Below, one piece after another: positions 16,377-19,664 of a DNA stretch of 19,664 nt. Position 1 is the stretch's first letter, and every line of letters begins with the position of its first letter. Under the pieces are notes generated by a model that saw nothing but the letters and a program-made list of their open reading frames with translations, did no database searches and was not told the origin of the DNA. The DNA lies in NCBI GenBank assembly GCA_964580465.1, contig CAZOKJ010000044.1:1-19664 (forward strand), given 5' to 3'. A program made the translations under genes and the position numbers. This DNA is from Taishania sp964580465 (GTDB taxonomy: Bacteria; Bacteroidota; Bacteroidia; Flavobacteriales_D; Crocinitomicaceae).

Positions 16377-17126
16377 TTGGCTGTAAAAACTATCTTGGTT
16401 TCTCAACCAAAACCAGAAGGAGATAAATCACCGTATTTTGATTTGGCTGAAAAGTACAAATTAAAAATCGATTTCCGCCCATTTGTCCAAGTGGATGGTG
16501 TTGATGTACAAGAATTTAGAACTCAAAAAGTAACTATTTCGGAGCACACTGCTGTTGTGTTAACTTCAAAAGTTGCTGTAGATCACTTTTTTAGAATGGC
16601 TAAAGAAGTGCGTTTTGATGTTCCTGATACGATGAAATATTTTTGTATTTCTGAACAAATCGCTTATTACCTTCAAAAATACGTGACTTACCGCAAGCGT
16701 AAAATTTTCTTTGGAAAACAAACCATGGAAGATTTGGCTGAAGTGATGAAAAAGCATAAAAATGAAAAATTCCTTTTACCGTGTACAGATTTGGCACATG
16801 ACAATGCTTCTTTGGTATTGACTAAACACAAGTTTGGTTATTCAAAAGCTGTTTTGTACCGCACGGTGGCTTCAGATTTGTCTGACTTAAAAGATATTTT
16901 TTACGATATGTTGGTTTTCTTTACACCGACAGGCATCGAATCTTTGTTTAAAAATTTCCCTGATTTTAAACAAAATGATACTCTAATCGCTGTGTTTGGT
17001 CCAACAACTGCTAAAACAGCCAAAGAACACAACCTTCGCATTGATATCAATGTACCTCAACCTGGAATTCCTTCCATGCCAGCAGCCATTGAAGCATATA
17101 TCAAAAACGAAGGAAAGAAGAAGTAG
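16377..17126 (+). CDS. hemD: uroporphyrinogen-III synthase
   Basis: A 249-residue cytoplasmic enzyme that cyclises hydroxymethylbilane to uroporphyrinogen III, the branch-point tetrapyrrole for heme and siroheme. The family is very divergent. The call rests on the N-terminal 'VKTILVSQPKPEGDKSPYF', the two-lobed organisation with 'HTAVVLTSKVAVDHFF' in lobe 1 and 'DMLVFFTPTGIESLFKNF' in lobe 2, and IAVFGPTTAKTAKEHNL near the end, the segment where HemD proteins have aIGptTa. The start is unusual. Between the in-frame DUF4271 stop (16347-16349) and conserved residue Val3 there is no ATG or GTG, so TTG 16377 is the best candidate. The first internal ATG would remove the whole N-terminal lobe. No ribosome-binding site is visible. 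A strong terminator follows. Confidence 0.85.
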   Translation: MAVKTILVSQPKPEGDKSPYFDLAEKYKLKIDFRPFVQVDGVDVQEFRTQKVTISEHTAVVLTSKVAVDHFFRMAKEVRFDVPDTMKYFCISEQIAYYLQKYVTYRKRKIFFGKQTMEDLAEVMKKHKNEKFLLPCTDLAHDNASLVLTKHKFGYSKAVLYRTVASDLSDLKDIFYDMLVFFTPTGIESLFKNFPDFKQNDTLIAVFGPTTAKTAKEHNLRIDINVPQPGIPSMPAAIEAYIKNEGKKK

Positions 17127-17148
17127 ATAAATGAAATGATTATAGAAG

Positions 17149-17174
17149 AAGGATGCTTGTAGCATCCTTTTTTT
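17149..17174 (+). terminator. intrinsic terminator after hemD
   Basis: A 9-bp perfect stem (AAGGATGCT at 17149-17157 with AGCATCCTT at 17161-17169) with loop TGT leads into a run of seven T (17168-17174). It ends the DUF4271-hemD transcript 22 bases after the stop. The remaining 150 bases up to hsdM show no gene; CAATTTTG at 17302-17309 is a one-mismatch -7 box 15 bases before the hsdM ATG. Confidence 0.88.
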
Positions 17175-17324
17175 GTTTTAGTGAATGAAATAATAACTTG
17201 TTTTGATTGAGCCTAACCATTAAATGAAATTTTTTCTTAAATTAGCAGACAATAGAAGAAGACTTGCAACATCAAGCTATTAATTTAACAATAAAGACAA
17301 TCAATTTTGTGATATAAAACAACT

Positions 17325-19046
17325 ATGAAAAACATCAAAGAAGCAGCAAATTTTATTTGGTCTATTGCAGATTTATTAAGAGGAGAATACAAACAAAGTG
17401 ATTACGGGAAAGTCATTCTTCCACTTACAGTATTGAGAAGATTGGATTGTGTTTTAGAAGAAACCAAAGTTGATGTACTCAAAAAGTATGAACAAGTAAA
17501 GGCGATGAATATTCAAAACCAAGACCCTATTTTAAACAAGGCAGCTGGTTATAATTTTCACAACAAAAGTCAATTTGATTTCGATAAATTAATTGCCGAC
17601 CCAAATAACCTTGCATCCAATCTTAGAAATTATATCAATGGTTTTTCAGAAGATGCACGAGAAATCATCGAACAATTTGAGTTTGATAATCAAATAACAA
17701 AGTTGGATGATGAAAACTTATTATTCATCGTGTTAAAGCGTTTCCAAGAAGTGGATTTACATCCGAAAGTGGTTTCTTCGATGGATATGGGCTATATGTT
17801 TGAAGAATTGATTCGAAAATTTGCCGAATTATCCAATGAAACAGCTGGGGAGCATTTTACGCCTCGTGAGGTAATTAAATTGATGGTCAATCTATTATTT
17901 ATGGATGACCGTGATGCGTTGACGAAAAAAGGAATTGTAAAAACGATTTACGATAGTTGTGCTGGAACTGGTGGTATGCTGTCTGTTGCTGAAGAATATT
18001 TGCATGAGCTCAATCCAGATGCGCGTTTAGAAGTATTTGGTCAAGAATTAAACCCAGAATCGTATGCGATTTGTAAATCGGATTTATTGATAAAAGGTCA
18101 AAATCCATCCAATATCAAACGGGGAAACAGTATTTCTGAAGACCAATTACCTAACGAAAAATTCGACTACCTTATTACCAATCCGCCTTTTGGAGTGAAA
18201 TGGGAAAAATTTGCAAAAGTAGTGCGAGACGAACATGAATCAAAAGGTTTTGGAGGAAGATTTGGAGCTGGATTGCCTTCTCTTTCTGATGGTTCTTTCT
18301 TATTTTTAATGCACTTGATGAGCAAGATGAAACCTGTTGATATGGGGGGTTCACGCTTGGCAATCGTTTTTAATGGTTCGCCGTTGTTTTCAGGTTCTCC
18401 AAGTTCTAAGAAGAATGAAAGCAGTATTCGTCAATGGATTATTGAAAACGATTTATTAGAAGCCATCATCGCATTGCCTAATCAATTGTTTTATAATACG
18501 GGCATTAGCACCTATGTTTGGATGATTACCAATAAAAAACCAGCACATCGAAAAGGAAAAGTGCAACTAATTAACGCAGTTGAATTCTACAAAAAGATGA
18601 GTAAATCTTTGGGAGATAAACGCAATGAACTTTCTGATGAACACATTGCTGAAATTACCAAAATATATGGCTCGTTTGAAGAGAATAACTATTCTAAAAT
18701 TTTTGACAATACCGATTTTGGTTACGCAAAAGTAACAGTAGAACGACCTCTACGAAATGAAAAAGGTGCAATTATCAAGGATAAAAAAGGACCGAAACCC
18801 GATGCAAGCCTGAGAGATACTGAAAACATTCCTTTAAAAGAAGATATACAAACCTACATGGAGCGTGAAGTTCTTCCGCACGTGCCAGACGCATGGGTGG
18901 ACGAAAGCAAAACCAATATCGGTTATGAAATCAATTTCACAAAGTATTTTTATGAATACAAACCCTTGCGTTCATTAGAGGAAATACGTGCAGATATTAT
19001 CGCCTTGGAACAGAAAACAGATGGATTAATAAAGAAAATTATTTAG
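17325..19046 (+). CDS. hsdM: type I restriction-modification N6-adenine methyltransferase, M subunit
   Basis: A 573-residue HsdM. It transfers a methyl group from S-adenosylmethionine to adenine N6 in a bipartite target chosen by an HsdS subunit, and it is part of the HsdR2M2S restriction complex. The helical HsdM N-terminal domain covers about residues 1-130 ('KQSDYGKVILPLTVLRRLD'). The catalytic domain begins at 'MGYMFEELIRKF' and GEHFTPREVIKLM. Motif I is DSCAGTGG (210-217), which binds the cofactor, and the catalytic motif IV is NPPF (286-289). 'GSPLFSGSPSSKKNESSIR' and 'GISTYVWMITNKK' are typical HsdM segments. All active-site parts are intact and length is normal. No hsdS or hsdR lies before the window end; 198 bases downstream a RAYT gene starts instead. 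The missing partners may lie beyond the edge. Confidence 0.95.
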   Translation: MKNIKEAANFIWSIADLLRGEYKQSDYGKVILPLTVLRRLDCVLEETKVDVLKKYEQVKAMNIQNQDPILNKAAGYNFHNKSQFDFDKLIADPNNLASNLRNYINGFSEDAREIIEQFEFDNQITKLDDENLLFIVLKRFQEVDLHPKVVSSMDMGYMFEELIRKFAELSNETAGEHFTPREVIKLMVNLLFMDDRDALTKKGIVKTIYDSCAGTGGMLSVAEEYLHELNPDARLEVFGQELNPESYAICKSDLLIKGQNPSNIKRGNSISEDQLPNEKFDYLITNPPFGVKWEKFAKVVRDEHESKGFGGRFGAGLPSLSDGSFLFLMHLMSKMKPVDMGGSRLAIVFNGSPLFSGSPSSKKNESSIRQWIIENDLLEAIIALPNQLFYNTGISTYVWMITNKKPAHRKGKVQLINAVEFYKKMSKSLGDKRNELSDEHIAEITKIYGSFEENNYSKIFDNTDFGYAKVTVERPLRNEKGAIIKDKKGPKPDASLRDTENIPLKEDIQTYMEREVLPHVPDAWVDESKTNIGYEINFTKYFYEYKPLRSLEEIRADIIALEQKTDGLIKKII

Positions 19047-19073
19047 CATGCAGTTAAGCAGCATAAAATATCG

Positions 19074-19081
19074 TACCTTTG
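19074..19081 (+). promoter_or_regulatory. Bacteroidota -7 box (TACCTTTG) downstream of hsdM
   Basis: This is an exact TAnnTTTG match followed by C, as is common in this phylum, 28 bases after the hsdM stop. A TTAAG at 19054-19058 is a poor -33 candidate. The next annotated gene starts 164 bases later, with a terminator-like hairpin in between, so it may drive a short RNA. Confidence 0.4.
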
Positions 19082-19087
19082 CGCTGA

Positions 19088-19200
19088 GTATTACCAAACA
19101 AAATCAAATATTGTCAGGTATTAACTACTATAGAATTAATTTATTTCAAGATAATACACCTCCCATGCCTCTCTTTGATGCACACTTGGGGGGTTTTTTC
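19088..19200 (+). ncRNA. candidate short transcript or leader ending in a hairpin
   Basis: This 113-base stretch runs from the expected start behind the -7 box to the end of a T-run. It is AT-rich. An imperfect stem at the 5' side pairs AGTATTACC with GGTATTAACT. At the 3' side ACCTCCCA (19158-19165) can pair with TTGGGGGGT in front of six T (19194-19199), which looks like an intrinsic terminator. A 20-codon open frame (ATG 19165, MPLFDAHLGGFF) overlaps the hairpin but has no supporting features. I do not recognise a known RNA family. It could be a small RNA, or simply the terminator of hsdM. Confidence 0.3.
19158..19199 (+). terminator. terminator-like hairpin between hsdM and the RAYT gene
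   Basis: The arms ACCTCCCA and TGGGGGGT (one T-G pair) are separated by about 20 bases, with a possible inner TGC/GCA pairing, and are followed by TTTTTT. The long loop lowers confidence. It would end transcription from hsdM or from the short RNA proposed upstream. Confidence 0.5.
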
Positions 19201-19244
19201 ATTTATACGAACAACATAAATTTTTAATAGTAATCACCTTACAA

Positions 19245-19664
19245 ATGGCAGATAAATTTCAAAATAAATACCGCAATGGAACCTTCCGAGCCCAATGGTG
19301 GGATTACGGTTGGAACGGCGCGTATTTTATCACCATTTGCACCCAAAATCGCGAACATTATTTCGGAGAAATTAAAAATGGTGAAATGATATTATCACAT
19401 ACCGGATTAATTGCATCCATTTTATGGAATGAAATACCAAAACACCACAACCACATTGAATTGGGTGATTTCGTCGTAATGCCTAATCACATTCATGGGA
19501 TATTGATTATTAATAAACCTGTTGATTGGAATGATAATGGTTCTGTGGATTCTGCTGGTTTCGTTGGTTTTGTAGGTACAGGGCATGCCCTGCACCTACA
19601 AAACCAACGACAAAACCACCCACAAAACCACCCACAAAACCACCCACAAACCCCACAAATATCC
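19245..19664 (+). CDS. REP-associated tyrosine transposase (RAYT, IS200-like Y1 family), partial
   Basis: The first 140 codons of a gene that runs off the window end; no stop is seen. The N-terminus 'YGWNGAYFITICTQNREHYFG' and the metal-binding HUH motif HIH at residues 82-84 in VVMPNHIHGIL identify a Y1 single-strand transposase of the RAYT group. These proteins recognise and cut at REP hairpins. The catalytic tyrosine of the family lies further downstream and is outside the window. Residues 92-140 form a low-complexity insert: a segment encoded by a 50-bp palindrome (about 106-122) and then three QNHP repeats. ATG 19245 is the first codon of the conserved family start. The gene follows hsdM by 198 bases on the same strand. 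It is probably a domesticated or self-spreading element rather than part of the restriction system. Confidence 0.88.
   Translation, partial: MADKFQNKYRNGTFRAQWWDYGWNGAYFITICTQNREHYFGEIKNGEMILSHTGLIASILWNEIPKHHNHIELGDFVVMPNHIHGILIINKPVDWNDNGSVDSAGFVGFVGTGHALHLQNQRQNHPQNHPQNHPQTPQIS
19561..19610. repeat. 50-bp near-perfect palindrome (REP-like hairpin) within the RAYT gene
   Basis: Reading outward from the centre between 19585 and 19586, 24 of 25 base pairs are complementary; the single mismatch is A19578 with C19593. The core is CAGGGCATGCCCTG, flanked by arms TAGGT/ACCTA and then TCGTTGGTTTTG and its complement. It stays in frame within the transposase and codes for a Gly/His/Leu-rich segment. 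Its size, symmetry and company with a RAYT gene fit a REP-type element, the substrate class of these enzymes. Confidence 0.85.
19611..19646 (+). repeat. three perfect 12-bp tandem repeats
   Basis: CAAAACCACCCA occurs three times in a row (19611, 19623, 19635), followed by a decayed partial copy. The unit is a multiple of three and keeps the transposase frame, coding for Gln-Asn-His-Pro each time. It begins directly at the edge of the palindrome. Confidence 0.9.

Noticed and set aside
19165..19227. 20-codon leader-peptide-like frame MPLFDAHLGGFF
   Set aside because: No ribosome-binding site, no run of regulatory codons, and it lies across the terminator hairpin; treated as chance.
19561..19646. 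Repeats resembling a CRISPR array
   Set aside because: The units are contiguous 12-mers without spacers and are in frame in a transposase gene.

Overview
The window looks like a chromosomal segment of a low-GC member of Bacteroidota, most likely order Flavobacteriales. The grounds are: a PorZ-like type IX secretion protein with a C-terminal sorting domain; Bacteroidota-restricted families (DUF5686 with a carboxypeptidase-regulatory-like domain, DUF4271); promoter boxes of the Bacteroidota type (TAnnTTTG) just upstream of several genes; and almost no purine-rich ribosome-binding sites. A Fluviicola/Crocinitomicaceae relative is a guess, not a demonstrated placement.

Layout. Positions 1-1214 hold a DnaB-helicase-like gene broken by a one-base frameshift and altered at its main ATPase residues. 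It converges with an alpha/beta hydrolase (minus, 1219-1977). Next come two plus-strand lipoproteins: a solute-binding-protein-like one (2062-3024) and one with no recognised family (3036-3845). A convergent DUF1573 lipoprotein follows (minus, 3904-4416). From 4559 to 12537 all genes lie on the plus strand: M42 aminopeptidase, PorZ, RecO, HemL and a DUF5686 outer-membrane protein. CysS (12588-14048) and a glutaryl-CoA-dehydrogenase-type acyl-CoA dehydrogenase (14301-15500) are on the minus strand, separated by a roughly 200 bp fold-back element. DUF4271 and hemD (15591-17126) follow on the plus strand and end at a clear terminator. The last part is accessory DNA: a type I restriction-modification hsdM (17325-19046), a possible short transcript (about 19088-19200), and a RAYT/IS200-like HUH transposase that runs off the window end and carries a 50 bp near-perfect palindrome inside its coding sequence.

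How it fits together. Most of the segment is core metabolism and envelope biology: heme synthesis (hemL, hemD), translation (cysS), repair (recO), type IX secretion (porZ), peptide turnover and acyl-CoA oxidation. The least ordinary features are the disabled DnaB paralogue, the fold-back element between cysS and the acyl-CoA dehydrogenase, the hemD gene with no usual start codon, and the hsdM/RAYT end with its hairpin-forming repeat. I see no tRNA, rRNA, CRISPR array or complete insertion sequence.
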